This document shows positions 52,274-60,999 of a DNA stretch of 64,000 nt, piece by piece. The notes beneath the pieces are model-generated. The model was not told where the DNA came from and searched no databases. It saw only the letters and a program-made list of their open reading frames with translations. The translations under genes and the position numbers were made by a program. This stretch comes from Chitinophagaceae bacterium (GTDB lineage: Bacteria > Bacteroidota > Bacteroidia > Chitinophagales > Chitinophagaceae). Location of the stretch: positions 248,001-312,000 of the forward strand of contig JADJFD010000002.1 of assembly GCA_016708765.1 (NCBI GenBank). The letters are read 5' to 3'. Positions within the stretch are counted from its first letter, which is position 1, and every line of letters starts with the position of its first letter.

Positions 52274-52753
52274 CTATTTTTCATATTTTTTTTTATAGTC
52301 AGTCGCTAAGTCCACTATGCTTTTTTCTATATCTGTCATGTCATAAAATGGATAAGTTATATTCTGTTTTAATAGGAGTGTTATAGCCGCAGTTCCTTTT
52401 CGAAGTCCATCTTTTATTCTGTATGAGTTGTTGCCAATCCCTATTCTTTGTATAAACAAAGCAGTTATATTTTCATACTCCTTCTTTTCTATTGCTGTAA
52501 CGAACATTTTTCCGCCGCTATACACTCCCGAAGAACTTTGCAGCATGGTAATGGGTGCATACTCCATAATGAAATTGCCAGATGGGCTTATATAAAAATA
52601 ATAACCATTACTATTTTTATCGCTGTACAAATACATTGTGTCGTTCATTGTATAGTGAATGATTTCTTTTTTATCAGTCAGGTGTTCGTTTGCGTTTGAT
52701 GATGTAATGATAAAAAGTGCAACTACTTGCGTTAAAAATATTTTTCTATTCAT
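52274..52753 (-). CDS. exported protein of unknown function
   Basis: This 159-residue protein has a probable signal peptide (MNRKIFLTQVVALFIITSSNA) and a mature part with YLYSDKNSNGYYFYISPSGNFIMEYAP and SSGVYSGGKMFVTAIEKKEYENI. No family recognised. It lies 11 bp after the 79-residue gene and is part of the minus-strand run of small secreted proteins. Confidence 0.6.
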   Translation of the reverse strand: MNRKIFLTQVVALFIITSSNANEHLTDKKEIIHYTMNDTMYLYSDKNSNGYYFYISPSGNFIMEYAPITMLQSSSGVYSGGKMFVTAIEKKEYENITALFIQRIGIGNNSYRIKDGLRKGTAAITLLLKQNITYPFYDMTDIEKSIVDLATDYKKKYEK

Positions 52754-52764
52754 ATAATTATTTT

Positions 52765-53004
52765 TTAATCACTTTTTTGTTTCATGGAAATTTGCACATA
52801 CACACCTTTATCAGGTTGGAGTATGCCTTTTGTAATTAATAAGCCTCCATTGCTGGCTTCGCCGATAAGTGTAAGCTCGCCAAAGCTCCAGTCTAACGTA
52901 AAATTTTCAATTGTAAGAGTACCACCACTTACATTGGTAGTTTGTTGTGCTTTTGCTGAAAAATATCCGAACAGGAGGTGAAGCATAGCAGGTATTAATT
53001 TCAT
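52765..53004 (-). CDS. short exported protein resembling the start of T9SS cargo proteins
   Basis: This 79-residue frame has a signal peptide (LLFGYFSAKAQ) followed by VSGGTLTIENFTLDWSFGELTLIGEASNGGLLITKGILQP. That resembles the N-terminal GG...SWSIGE...LTQGFQQP module that opens many Bacteroidota T9SS-exported proteins. The C-terminal sorting domain usually found after it is missing, so this is either a free module or a truncated remnant. It lies 11 bp before the 159-residue gene. Confidence 0.6.
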   Translation of the reverse strand: MKLIPAMLHLLFGYFSAKAQQTTNVSGGTLTIENFTLDWSFGELTLIGEASNGGLLITKGILQPDKGVYVQISMKQKSD

Positions 53005-53094
53005 GTCTTTTTATTTAGTGTAAAATAAATTATCAGTTTGCTTTAATAAATCACAAAACAGGAAACGGCAGATTGAAGTAAGTGATTTACACTA

Positions 53095-53547
53095 TTAATA
53101 TTTCCATCCATCATTTTCAGAAAATGAAAACGATTTTAAGATAACAACTACTTCATCAAATTTCTTTTCATACTCTTGCGATTGATGATGTTTTTGCAAT
53201 GAAAAAACAACTTTGCCATTCTGTACAAGTTCAAGTGTTTCAAATGGCATTTCGGTAACAGTTGCCATGATAGGGTTGCCCTGCTGCAAATGATAAGACA
53301 TAACCTGATTATACAAAGCAGTAAGCTTCTTCTTTTTTGATTTCCATTTAAAAATGGGCGGATTTTTATTAATACCGCTCTGGTTCTGGTAATAACAGGA
53401 ATCAGTTCCAATTTTAATAGAGATGCTACCAAAAAGATACTCTACCTTTTCATATGAAATTTGCCAGCTTTCTTTTGCTGCTGGCTTAACGCAGCAGGAT
53501 AGTATCCAAAAAGGGAAAACAGAAGCGACCCATTTTATTCTACTCAT
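53095..53547 (-). CDS. putative lipoprotein of unknown function
   Basis: From ATG 53547 this gives 150 residues with a lipoprotein-like signal (MSRIKWVASVFPFWILSCC). The frame to 53592 adds 15 residues before the signal and is rejected. The mature part has charged segments (FKWKSKKKKLTALYNQVMSYH) and TVTEMPFETLELVQNGKVVFSLQKHHQS. No family recognised. Confidence 0.62.
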   Translation of the reverse strand: MSRIKWVASVFPFWILSCCVKPAAKESWQISYEKVEYLFGSISIKIGTDSCYYQNQSGINKNPPIFKWKSKKKKLTALYNQVMSYHLQQGNPIMATVTEMPFETLELVQNGKVVFSLQKHHQSQEYEKKFDEVVVILKSFSFSENDGWKY

Positions 53548-53751
53548 AAAGATGATTTTGTTTAAGTCTTCATTGATTACCCAAATTGACATCTCATCAG
53601 AAATAAATTTTCGATTTTATAACAAAACTGCCTGCAACAGTATAGTCTTTGTTCTTATCTCCGGCAGCAGATTCATAAACATTTTTTAATACCGTTGTAT
53701 GTATTCTCCCTTTAATTAAAAATTCCGCCCAGTTTGTAGTAGTGTTCTCAT

Positions 53752-54243
53752 TTATTTTTCGATAGCCATAATTTCCATGGCATTTTCTGTTACACCTTTT
53801 TCATGGTAGCCATCATTCAGGTTTCGGAAGCTGATTCCCCGAATTGGATAATCATATAACTCAAGTGTTGGCCACATTGCATACTCCTCCGTACCGGCAA
53901 TCTTTGTATTTATATTACTATACCCCGTAGAAATTTTGCAGGGGCATTTAAAAAAATTGGGCATAGTGAAAACGACCCTGCCACCATCAATCCCTTTTAT
54001 AGTAACACCTAAGGTAGAGTCAGAAAATGAATAGCCAGTACTAATACTATCTTCGGATACTGCAAATTCTTTATCATCAATGGTAATGGAACATTGAGGC
54101 TCGTTACTGAGTGTATCATTAGTTGGTGCAGTTTGCTTTTTAGAACCAGCAGGTTCTTTTGCTGTAGTATTACTGTTGTTACAAGCACTGACAATTAGTA
54201 ACAAGGTGAAGACAGATGCGCTGAATAAAATTTTTATGTGCAT
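53752..54243 (-). CDS. lipoprotein of unknown function
   Basis: This 163-residue lipoprotein (ILLIVSAC-like LLIVSACNNS) has a low-complexity linker (TTAKEPAGSKKQTAPTND) and then a strand-rich domain with CSITIDDKEFAVSEDSIS, VTIKGIDGGRVVFTMPNFFKCPC and ISFRNLNDGYHEKGV. The three cysteines outside the signal could form disulfides. No family recognised. It follows the 205-residue protein by 9 bp. Confidence 0.68.
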   Translation of the reverse strand: MHIKILFSASVFTLLLIVSACNNSNTTAKEPAGSKKQTAPTNDTLSNEPQCSITIDDKEFAVSEDSISTGYSFSDSTLGVTIKGIDGGRVVFTMPNFFKCPCKISTGYSNINTKIAGTEEYAMWPTLELYDYPIRGISFRNLNDGYHEKGVTENAMEIMAIEK

Positions 54244-54252
54244 AGCTTTGTG

Positions 54253-54867
54253 TTATTTCAAGGAATTAAATTTTATTTCGAATGTGAGTTCATAGCATGG
54301 TACCAATACTTTCAATGCTTCCGCTTTTTTTGCAATTGGCCCATTTCTTGGAGAAGATATAGTTACTTCCTTCATAAGGATTAGTTTTTGAATACCGGTA
54401 CCATAATTTTTTTCTTTATCAAAATCAAGTATTCCTGACAGCCCTTTTACTTTATTATTCTCTTCTCTAACAGTGGCAATTACTGTAAGTCTGCCATATT
54501 TATCAGGGTGTTCAAAATCTATTAAATGTTCATATTCAAAATGAACTGTTTCGTTTTCTCCAGGCCTTTTAAGAGTAACTATATGTGTACTAAAATTGGC
54601 AATAAAAGTTATCTGTATATTATAAGTTAAAGTATCAGCATAAATAGTAGCCGCAAATCTTTTTAGAGATTGTAATCGGATTTGTGGTTTGGTGTAAAGT
54701 GTCTCTATTGTACTTTTTTTTTGAGAAAGAAAATAGGAGTCTGTGTCAATTCTTTTAAATGTAGTTCTTGATGCTACTGCTTGCGGCGATTCTGGTACAA
54801 GTGAATGCTGCGCCAGAGTGGTATTTATTATGAAGGATAAGGTTAGGAGCAAATAAAAAGTTCTCAT
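54253..54867 (-). CDS. exported protein of unknown function
   Basis: From ATG 54867 this gives 204 residues with a signal peptide (MRTFYLLLTLSFIINTTLAQ); an extension to 54882 adds five residues. The mature part has IDTDSYFLSQKKSTIETLYTKPQI and LIDFEHPDKYGRLTVIATVREENNK, with strand pattern. No family recognised. It is the first intact gene of the minus-strand secreted run. Confidence 0.65.
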   Translation of the reverse strand: MRTFYLLLTLSFIINTTLAQHSLVPESPQAVASRTTFKRIDTDSYFLSQKKSTIETLYTKPQIRLQSLKRFAATIYADTLTYNIQITFIANFSTHIVTLKRPGENETVHFEYEHLIDFEHPDKYGRLTVIATVREENNKVKGLSGILDFDKEKNYGTGIQKLILMKEVTISSPRNGPIAKKAEALKVLVPCYELTFEIKFNSLK

Positions 54868-54955
54868 ACTTAATAATTCCATGAAGTAAGAGCTTGTATG
54901 TAGATATTACAATCACCAAACAGGCAACGGCAGTTAATAATAGTAAGTGGTTAAT

Positions 54956-55232
54956 CTATGATCCGTTTGCACCACCGCCTCCACAACTGCCGCCCCCGTA
55001 ATCACTGGCAGATTGGCCACCAGTACTTTTGCTACCGTAGCCTTTGTTTTTGTAGAAGAAAAAGAACCTTTCTTTTCGCTTGTGGTAGTGTCAAGAAAAA
55101 TATCATAAAGTAATGACTTAACATCGTACTCTTTTTTTAAAGCCGCTTGTTTAGCGGGAATTATATCACCTTTTTTGGTGATTCAGTAATAAACGGAAGC
55201 AGCACCAGCAGAATTAGCAATACCTTGTTCAT
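54956..55232 (-). pseudogene. decayed gene with Gly/Cys-rich C-terminus
   Basis: A start MNKVLLILLVLLPF at 55232 soon stops. The codons IIPAKQAALKKEYDVKSLLYDIFLD continue in another frame, and the end GYGSKSTGGQSASDYGGGSCGGGGANGS reads in a third. Coding character is thus visible but split over three frames. The Gly/Cys-rich tail resembles those of some Bacteroidota membrane proteins (TIGR04222-like). I infer a remnant. Together with flanking sequence it fills 54868-55401, which otherwise holds nothing. Confidence 0.5.
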
Positions 55233-55401
55233 TGAATACCTCTGTTTATATTAATTCATTTGCAAAATAGGCTTACAATTCAAAATGTGAGAGTACTTGA
55301 AATGCAAAACTGTTAACGGCAGCATACGTCAGTAAGCGGCAGTTATGAAACAGTGTTCGGCTGAGTTGTTTTTTTGAATAGATTCTGTATAACTTTAATA
55401 T

Positions 55402-57492
55402 GTGAAAAAAATAAACCCTATTTATATCGCTCTTCTATCATGCAGTATTCTGTTCTCTTCATTCACTGCCAATTCCCAAACAATCAATACAGATTCATTG
55501 CAACGGGTTTTAAATAATTTAAAGGTAGATAGTGCTACAATATTTTCAATGCTGCTTACCGGTTTCAAATTATCTAATAAGAATTCCGAAGCAAAATTTA
55601 TGATATACAACTGGGGTGTTGTTCAATCTAATAAAATAAATTGCCCAGCAGGTGTGGCTCTCGGGTATAGAGTTATTGGATTATTGCATCGGGATTTGTA
55701 CAATAGTGATGAGGCCGTAATAAATTTGCATAAAGCAATTTCAGTTGCTGAAAAAAATAAATTATATAAATATCAAGCACAAGCACTAGATGGTATGGCT
55801 GGGGTCTATAAGTCTCGCAAAGCATATGACAAAGCTATTGAGTATGAAAAGCAAGCAATTGCTATTCAGGAGAATTTTACAAAAGATATAATAGGATTGG
55901 GGGCATTATATTTCAATCTCGGCTCATTTTACTACGCAAAAATATCAAATCCGACTACTGCAGATTACGAGTATGTGTTAACCTATTTACGAAAGGCAAT
56001 AAAATTAGCTGAAACGGCTAAAGATACAATCAGCTTAGTGCAGATAATAAGTGGCACTTCAAATATATATTCTGAATTAGGCAGATTCGATACCGCTGAG
56101 CTATATCTAAATAAAACCGAGCTATTAATTTCTAATCTTAAAATGCAAAGACTCTATAATAATTTCTATTTGAATAAGGGAAGGCTTTTTCAATCAAAAA
56201 AAGAATATCATAACGCTATAGAAGCATTTAACGCCGGACTTGCGCTAATAAAAAAAGATAACGACCATGGACTTGAAAGTTCCTATTACGGACGATTGAG
56301 CAAATCGTATGCTGAGTTGGGCGATACTATTTCGGCTTACAAATATTTTAAATTATACGACCAAGCATTATTTATAGTTAATAATGAAGAAAAACTAAGA
56401 ACTACTACTCTAATAGATGGTCAATTTCAAAAGGAAAAAAAAGATAAAGAAATAAACAGGCTGAGTACAGAACAAAAAATAAAACAGCTTGAGTTAGAAA
56501 AACAAAAAGCCCTGGTGGCCGGAAACATATTGGAAGCAAAAAGAAAGGAAGATGAAATTGCACTTCTTTCTCAGCAAAAAGAAATACAAGAACTGCAAAT
56601 ACAGCAACAAACTAAGGAGTTAGTTACAAAATCTTTGCAGGCAAAAGCAGATGAACAAAAAATTCAATTAGGAAAAAAAGATACAGCACTGAAAGAAATA
56701 GAAATAGGTAACCAAAAAACTACCCGTAATTATTTGCTTGGTGGGCTTGCATTACTTGGACTACTCGCATTTATTCTCTTTCGGAACATCTACGCTAAGA
56801 AAAAAGCATACACAGAATTAGAATATAAGAGTAGCCAAATAAAAGAACAAGCTTTACAGTTAAGCAAACAGGCCAAACAAATTGCCCAGTTCCAAAGCCA
56901 AATGAATCCTCACTTTGTTTACAATGCTTTGCATAATATTCAGGGGCTTGTTCTTACTGATGAAAAACAAAAAGCAAATACACAGATACAATCATTGGCA
57001 CAACTAATGCGAAAAACATTTGCTAATGCAGAAAAAGACGATATCCCGATTGAAGAAGAAATAAGCTATCTGCAAAAATATTTTGACTTTGAAAAAGAGG
57101 CATTTAAGAATAAACTCGAATTCGAGATCAATGTTTCAAAAGAAGCAGAGAATACGTTAATACCTCCGATGATGATTCAGCCGTTTATTGAAAATGCAAT
57201 TAAGCATGCTGAACTTAAAAATGTTGAGAATCCATATATAAAAGTATTGATTGAAACAGAAAATAATCTACTTGCAATAAATATCAAAGACAACGGAACG
57301 GGCATTAAAAAGAAGCCTGACGAAACTGACAAACTTTCTCACTCTCTATCAGTAATAAAATCAAGACTTAATCTTCTGTTTAATGGGCAGGCCGATGTAA
57401 ACAGCCAGCCTGTATTTTCAATAAAATCGGTGCCAGATATTGCAGAAGGCACTTCTGTAAAATTCTACCTTCCATTAATCCATTCCTACTAA
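55402..57492 (+). CDS. TPR sensor histidine kinase of the LytS type
   Basis: This 696-residue membrane sensor starts at GTG 55402. It has a signal-like N-terminus, TPRs through about residues 90-320, a long coiled coil (340-440), one membrane helix (443-461) and a His_kinase core with the acceptor His504 in MNPHFVYNALHNIQGL. The N-box is MIQPFIENAIKHAE and the G-box IKDNGTGIKKK. The kinase class is that of LytS/YehU, which phosphorylates LytTR-type regulators. Its partner follows 9 bp downstream. The TPR part should sense a periplasmic or membrane signal; which one is unknown. Confidence 0.92.
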   Translation: MKKINPIYIALLSCSILFSSFTANSQTINTDSLQRVLNNLKVDSATIFSMLLTGFKLSNKNSEAKFMIYNWGVVQSNKINCPAGVALGYRVIGLLHRDLYNSDEAVINLHKAISVAEKNKLYKYQAQALDGMAGVYKSRKAYDKAIEYEKQAIAIQENFTKDIIGLGALYFNLGSFYYAKISNPTTADYEYVLTYLRKAIKLAETAKDTISLVQIISGTSNIYSELGRFDTAELYLNKTELLISNLKMQRLYNNFYLNKGRLFQSKKEYHNAIEAFNAGLALIKKDNDHGLESSYYGRLSKSYAELGDTISAYKYFKLYDQALFIVNNEEKLRTTTLIDGQFQKEKKDKEINRLSTEQKIKQLELEKQKALVAGNILEAKRKEDEIALLSQQKEIQELQIQQQTKELVTKSLQAKADEQKIQLGKKDTALKEIEIGNQKTTRNYLLGGLALLGLLAFILFRNIYAKKKAYTELEYKSSQIKEQALQLSKQAKQIAQFQSQMNPHFVYNALHNIQGLVLTDEKQKANTQIQSLAQLMRKTFANAEKDDIPIEEEISYLQKYFDFEKEAFKNKLEFEINVSKEAENTLIPPMMIQPFIENAIKHAELKNVENPYIKVLIETENNLLAINIKDNGTGIKKKPDETDKLSHSLSVIKSRLNLLFNGQADVNSQPVFSIKSVPDIAEGTSVKFYLPLIHSY

Positions 57493-57501
57493 CAATTTGT
57501 C

Positions 57502-58263
57502 ATGATAAAAGCAATAATCGTTGATGATGAAAAACTAAGTCGTAATACATTAAAAAAACTACTGGAAATTTACTGTCCCGATGTAGAAGTAATTGCAGAA
57601 AGTGACAATGTAGCTTCAGCAACAATACAGGTAATGCAATTACAACCTGAACTTGTTTTTTTAGATGTAGCCATGCCTGGAAAAAATGGTATAGATTTCC
57701 TGAAAGAGTTAGACGATATAAAATTTGAAGTAATTTTTGTAACCGCACATGATAAATATATTTTACAAGCAATACGTTTAGCTGCTGTTGACTATTTACA
57801 AAAACCAGTTGATGGGCAGCAGCTTATTACTGCAGTTTCAAATGCTGCAAAAAGAATTATTCAGAAATCAGCAAATTATCAAGTGAAAACTCTTTTACAT
57901 AACATGCAGCCCAAAATAAATCAACAGGAAATGCAGTTGTGTATTCCCAGCCTAAAAGGGTTTCAGGTAGTCCAAGTAAGTGATGTTATTTTTTGTGAAG
58001 CTGAAAACACCTATACATATATTCATTTTAAAGACAACAAAAAAACTCTTGCTTCAAGACCATTAATGGATTACGAATTATTATTAGAGGATTCTTTATT
58101 CTTCCGGATTCATAAATCTACTCTTGTAAATATGAAGCATATAAAAGAATATCAAAAAGGCGAAGGCGGATTTGTAACCATGACCAACGGCAAGCAACTT
58201 GAGGTTTCCAGAAGGAAAAAAGAAAGTTTTGTTACAAAAATGAAAGAAGTATTTAAATACTAA
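57502..58263 (+). CDS. LytTR family response regulator
   Basis: This 253-residue regulator has a receiver domain (acidic DDE at 8-10, phospho-acceptor Asp55 in LVFLDVAMPGKNG, Thr in FVTAHD, Lys in YLQKPVDG) and a C-terminal LytTR DNA-binding domain (YIHFKDNKKTLASRPL, RIHKSTLVNMKHIKEY). It is the partner of the upstream kinase (9 bp gap). Targets cannot be read from this window. A hairpin terminator follows. Confidence 0.95.
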   Translation: MIKAIIVDDEKLSRNTLKKLLEIYCPDVEVIAESDNVASATIQVMQLQPELVFLDVAMPGKNGIDFLKELDDIKFEVIFVTAHDKYILQAIRLAAVDYLQKPVDGQQLITAVSNAAKRIIQKSANYQVKTLLHNMQPKINQQEMQLCIPSLKGFQVVQVSDVIFCEAENTYTYIHFKDNKKTLASRPLMDYELLLEDSLFFRIHKSTLVNMKHIKEYQKGEGGFVTMTNGKQLEVSRRKKESFVTKMKEVFKY

Positions 58264-58268
58264 ACAAA

Positions 58269-58299
58269 AACCCGAATCTGTAAAAAACAGGCTCGGGTT
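58269..58299. terminator. hairpin after the LytTR regulator
   Basis: AACCCGA-ATCTG / CAGGC-TCGGGTT pairs around TAAAAAA with a small internal loop. It lies 6 bp past the regulator stop and just 3' of the convergent tRNA gene. The T tail is short, so it may be weak. Confidence 0.65.
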
Positions 58300-58309
58300 A
58301 TAAATCTTG

Positions 58310-58396
58310 CGGAGACTAAGGGATTCGAACCCTTGATACAGTTTCCCGTATACACACTTTCCAGGCGTGCTCCTTCAACCACTCGGACAAGTCTCC
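58310..58396 (-). tRNA. tRNA-Ser (GGA)
   Basis: The minus strand folds as a tRNA: acceptor GGAGACT / AGTCTCC with discriminator G, anticodon stem-loop CACGC-CTGGAAA-GTGTG giving anticodon GGA (forward 58360-58362), a long variable arm of the serine type, and T-loop GGTTCGAATCC. CCA is not encoded. Confidence 0.96.
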
Positions 58397-58423
58397 TTTT
58401 AAAAGGATTGCAAAAATACAGGT

Positions 58424-59197
58424 TCAAGCCGAGAGGAGAAACAGTTTTTCAGCATTTGCAGTAGTTATTTCAGCTATTCTATCGATTGAAACATTTTTAA
58501 TTACCGCTAATTTCTCGACCACATATTTTAAATAAGAAGGTTCGTTTCTTTTTCCCCGAAAGGGAACAGGTGCTAAATATGGTGCGTCAGTTTCTAATAC
58601 AATATGCTCAAGATTTATATTCTCCATCACTTTATCTAACCCTGCATTTTTAAAAGTAACCACACCTCCTATTCCCATATAAAATCCAAGGTCAATAATT
58701 TTTTTAGCCTGATCTGTATCTCCAGAAAAACAATGAAACACTCCTTTCAAATTTCCTTTCTGATGTTCCTTCACAACACTGATACACTCATCAGTTGAAT
58801 TACGAGAATGAATTACTATTGGCAAATCAAATTCCAACGCCCATTCTATCTGTTGATGAAAGGCGGCATATTGTTCTTTAGTAAAAGTCTTGTCCCAATA
58901 AAAATCCAGCCCAATTTCGCCAACAGCAATAAAACTGCGTTTTTCCAGGTAATCTCTGGCAATTTTGAGCTCATCTTCAAAATTTTCCTTAACCGAGCAA
59001 GGATGTACTCCCATCATCGATGCACATGATTCCTCGTTTGCAGTTTCTAATCCTATCATATCGCCATGTGTAGAAGAGTCAATAGCCGGTAATAATGCTT
59101 TTCTAACTCCCTCTTTTTCAGCTCTTTCAAAAATTTCTGACCTGTCTTCTGCAAATTCTGATAGATAAATATGCGAATGGGTATCAATAAGTTTCAT
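58424..59197 (-). CDS. TatD family metal-dependent hydrolase
   Basis: This 257-residue TIM-barrel hydrolase has the metal ligands DTHSHIY at the start, GEIGLDFYW, IVIHSRNST, GVFHCFSGD and LETDAPYLAPVPFRGKRNEP. TatD proteins are nucleases, 3'-5' DNA exonucleases or D-aminoacyl-tRNA-related hydrolases. Length and motifs are complete. It is on the minus strand, upstream of the tRNA, with a lipoprotein gene divergent. Confidence 0.94.
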   Translation of the reverse strand: MKLIDTHSHIYLSEFAEDRSEIFERAEKEGVRKALLPAIDSSTHGDMIGLETANEESCASMMGVHPCSVKENFEDELKIARDYLEKRSFIAVGEIGLDFYWDKTFTKEQYAAFHQQIEWALEFDLPIVIHSRNSTDECISVVKEHQKGNLKGVFHCFSGDTDQAKKIIDLGFYMGIGGVVTFKNAGLDKVMENINLEHIVLETDAPYLAPVPFRGKRNEPSYLKYVVEKLAVIKNVSIDRIAEITTANAEKLFLLSA

Positions 59198-59309
59198 TCT
59201 CTGGTAACTTTAGCCGACAAAATTCCGCAAAAAAAAGCAGGAACCGTTAAACCTATGCTAATAAAAAGTATCCAAAACCCGTTAAATTATTACCAAACAA
59301 AAACATTAT

Positions 59310-60206
59310 ATGAAGCTCCTATCAATCCCAGTAAAGCTAGCTACGATTGCATTTTTTTCATTTCTTCTGATTTTTACAGCTTGTCAGAAAGAAAATAGCC
59401 AATCAGGAACTGTTGATGAACAAGAAGTTGAGGCTGCAAAAGCTTCCAGCGAAGCTGATGGTGAAGCTGAAATCGTATTTAACGGAGTTTTTGACGATGC
59501 TATGGGTGTAAATGATGAAGTAGGAATTGCTGGAACAGGTGTATTTGGCCGTGTTACAGCATGTCCCGATGTTATTGTTGAAAGATTAGGGCTTCCAAAC
59601 GCTTTTCCAGTAAGAATTACGCTTGATTTTGGAGATATTGGGTGTGTTGGTAGAGATGGGCATTATAGAAAAGGAAAAGTAAGTACTGTTTACACTGGTC
59701 GTCTGATTCTACCTGGGAGTATGGCCACCACAACTTTCGAAGGCTTTTATTTTGACAGCGTAAAAGTAGAGGGCAATCATAAAATTACCAATACAAGTCC
59801 TGCAGGTTTCCCACCAACGAGTCGATCGTTTAAAGTAGATGTAACTGATGCTAAATTGACTAAGCCTAGCGGAAACTTTGTTGAGTGGGAAAGTCATAAA
59901 GTAATTACCCAATTTGAGGGCCTTGGCACCAATATTCCTCTTGATGATATCTTCAGAATAGAAGGAAACTCAAATGGTAAAGTGAAAAGAGGAAATCTTA
60001 TAGTTCTTTGGGAATCAAACATTACTGATCCATTAATTAAGAGATTCAATTGCCGTTGGATAGTAAAAGGAAAAGTAAGAACCGTTCGCAGAAATGCTGC
60101 TTCAAATACCCCTTGGTTTGCATTATTGGACTTTGGCAATGGCAATTGCGACAATCAGGCTACAATTACCATAAACGGAGTAACCTTTCAAATTACTTTG
60201 CGGTAA
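59310..60206 (+). CDS. lipoprotein of unknown function
   Basis: This 298-residue lipoprotein has signal LLSIPVKLATIAFFSFLLIFTAC (Cys ~25) and an acidic linker (VDEQEVEAAKASSEADGEAE). A strand-rich body follows with RITLDFGDIGCVGRDGHYRKGKV and LDFGNGNCDNQATITINGVTF. I recall similar surface lipoproteins in Chitinophagaceae but no named family or function. It is followed by a strong terminator. Confidence 0.75.
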   Translation: MKLLSIPVKLATIAFFSFLLIFTACQKENSQSGTVDEQEVEAAKASSEADGEAEIVFNGVFDDAMGVNDEVGIAGTGVFGRVTACPDVIVERLGLPNAFPVRITLDFGDIGCVGRDGHYRKGKVSTVYTGRLILPGSMATTTFEGFYFDSVKVEGNHKITNTSPAGFPPTSRSFKVDVTDAKLTKPSGNFVEWESHKVITQFEGLGTNIPLDDIFRIEGNSNGKVKRGNLIVLWESNITDPLIKRFNCRWIVKGKVRTVRRNAASNTPWFALLDFGNGNCDNQATITINGVTFQITLR

Positions 60207-60259
60207 TTAAAAAATTATTATACCTTTAAACCAGTTTTCATAGGGTACGGATTAAAAAC

Positions 60260-60293
60260 GGGCCAGGGTTTCTACCCAGGCCCTAACTTTTTT
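60260..60293 (+). terminator. terminator after the 59.3 kb lipoprotein
   Basis: GGGCC-A-GGG / CCC-A-GGCCC pairs around a 6-base loop and is followed by TAACTTTTTT, 53 bp past the stop. Confidence 0.85.
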
Positions 60294-60318
60294 AGACCTT
60301 CTCACATTAAACCCATCG

Positions 60319-60948
60319 TTAAAGCGGCTTAAAAGCATACCCTTTTTGAGCATAAGCACTTAAAAAAAGCGGTAATACATATTGCATCCGGGCAAATGCT
60401 TTTTCACTATCATGAAAAACAATAATTGACCCTTCTACAGTATTATCAATTACATTTTTCAAGCATTGTTCCTTACTCAAAGTTTCATCAAAATCTCCGC
60501 TAAGTACATCCCACATTACAATTTTTGCAGATTTGTCAGCTATTGCATCGGCAATCCTTTTTGCTTGTATAGAACGGAGCTTTCCATATGGCGGACGGAA
60601 TAAATTTGATTTGAAAAGCTTTGAAGCAATCATTACATCATTCAAATATTCGTTGGTATTTGTTTTCCATCCATTTAAATGATTGTGTGTGTGATTACCT
60701 ACGCCATGTCCTTCATCAATAATTCGTTTATAAATCGCCGGATGTTCTATTACGTTTTTGCCAATGCAAAAAAAAGTTGCTTTAGCAGTATATTTTTTTA
60801 GCTCATCAAGAACAAAAGGCGTTGCAACAGGATGAGGCCCATCATCGAATGTGAGATAGATGTTTTTTTCAGTTGCAGGCATACTCCATAATCTTCTAGG
60901 ATAAATTTTCTTGATCCACCATGGAGTTTTGATAAAATAATTGCTCAT
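60319..60948 (-). CDS. polysaccharide deacetylase
   Basis: This NodB-fold deacetylase (209 residues from ATG 60948; a TTG three codons upstream is less likely) has the motifs TFDDGPHP, GNHTHNH and FRPPYGKLR, the Asp/His metal site and the catalytic acid region. It removes acetyl groups from a cell-wall or capsular polysaccharide; the substrate is not visible. The N-terminus (YFIKTPWWIKKIYPRRLW) lacks a cleavable signal. Its start lies 52 bp from divergent gltX. Confidence 0.92.
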   Translation of the reverse strand: MSNYFIKTPWWIKKIYPRRLWSMPATEKNIYLTFDDGPHPVATPFVLDELKKYTAKATFFCIGKNVIEHPAIYKRIIDEGHGVGNHTHNHLNGWKTNTNEYLNDVMIASKLFKSNLFRPPYGKLRSIQAKRIADAIADKSAKIVMWDVLSGDFDETLSKEQCLKNVIDNTVEGSIIVFHDSEKAFARMQYVLPLFLSAYAQKGYAFKPL

Positions 60949-60954
60949 CAACTG

Positions 60955-60962
60955 CAAATATA
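60955..60962 (-). promoter_or_regulatory. -7 box of deacetylase promoter
   Basis: Minus-strand TATATTTG (forward CAAATATA) ends 6 bases before the ATG at 60948; this is an exact TAnnTTTG match, implying a near-leaderless transcript. Confidence 0.55.
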
Positions 60963-60986
60963 AAGCCCCTTTAGGGGTTGGGGTTT
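60963..60986. repeat. palindromic GC-rich repeat between divergent promoters
   Basis: AAAGCCCC TTTA GGGG TTGGGG TTT is a shorter relative of the element inside argF' (20131-20158), sharing AGCCCC, the GGGG stem and the TTGGGG tail. It sits between the two divergent -7 boxes. Confidence 0.6.
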
Positions 60987-60993
60987 ATCTTTG
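60986..60993 (+). promoter_or_regulatory. -7 box of gltX promoter
   Basis: TATCTTTG fits TAnnTTTG exactly and ends 6 bases before the gltX ATG. The -33 TTTG is missing, its place being taken by the palindromic repeat. Confidence 0.55.
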
Positions 60994-60999
60994 TAATCT

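Noticed and set aside
54120..54180. Possible second cyclic-nucleotide or Crp/Fnr-type palindromes in the secreted cluster
   Set aside because: No GTGA-N6-TCAC dyad was found at a sensible distance from any start there; the motif appears limited to the sulfur block.
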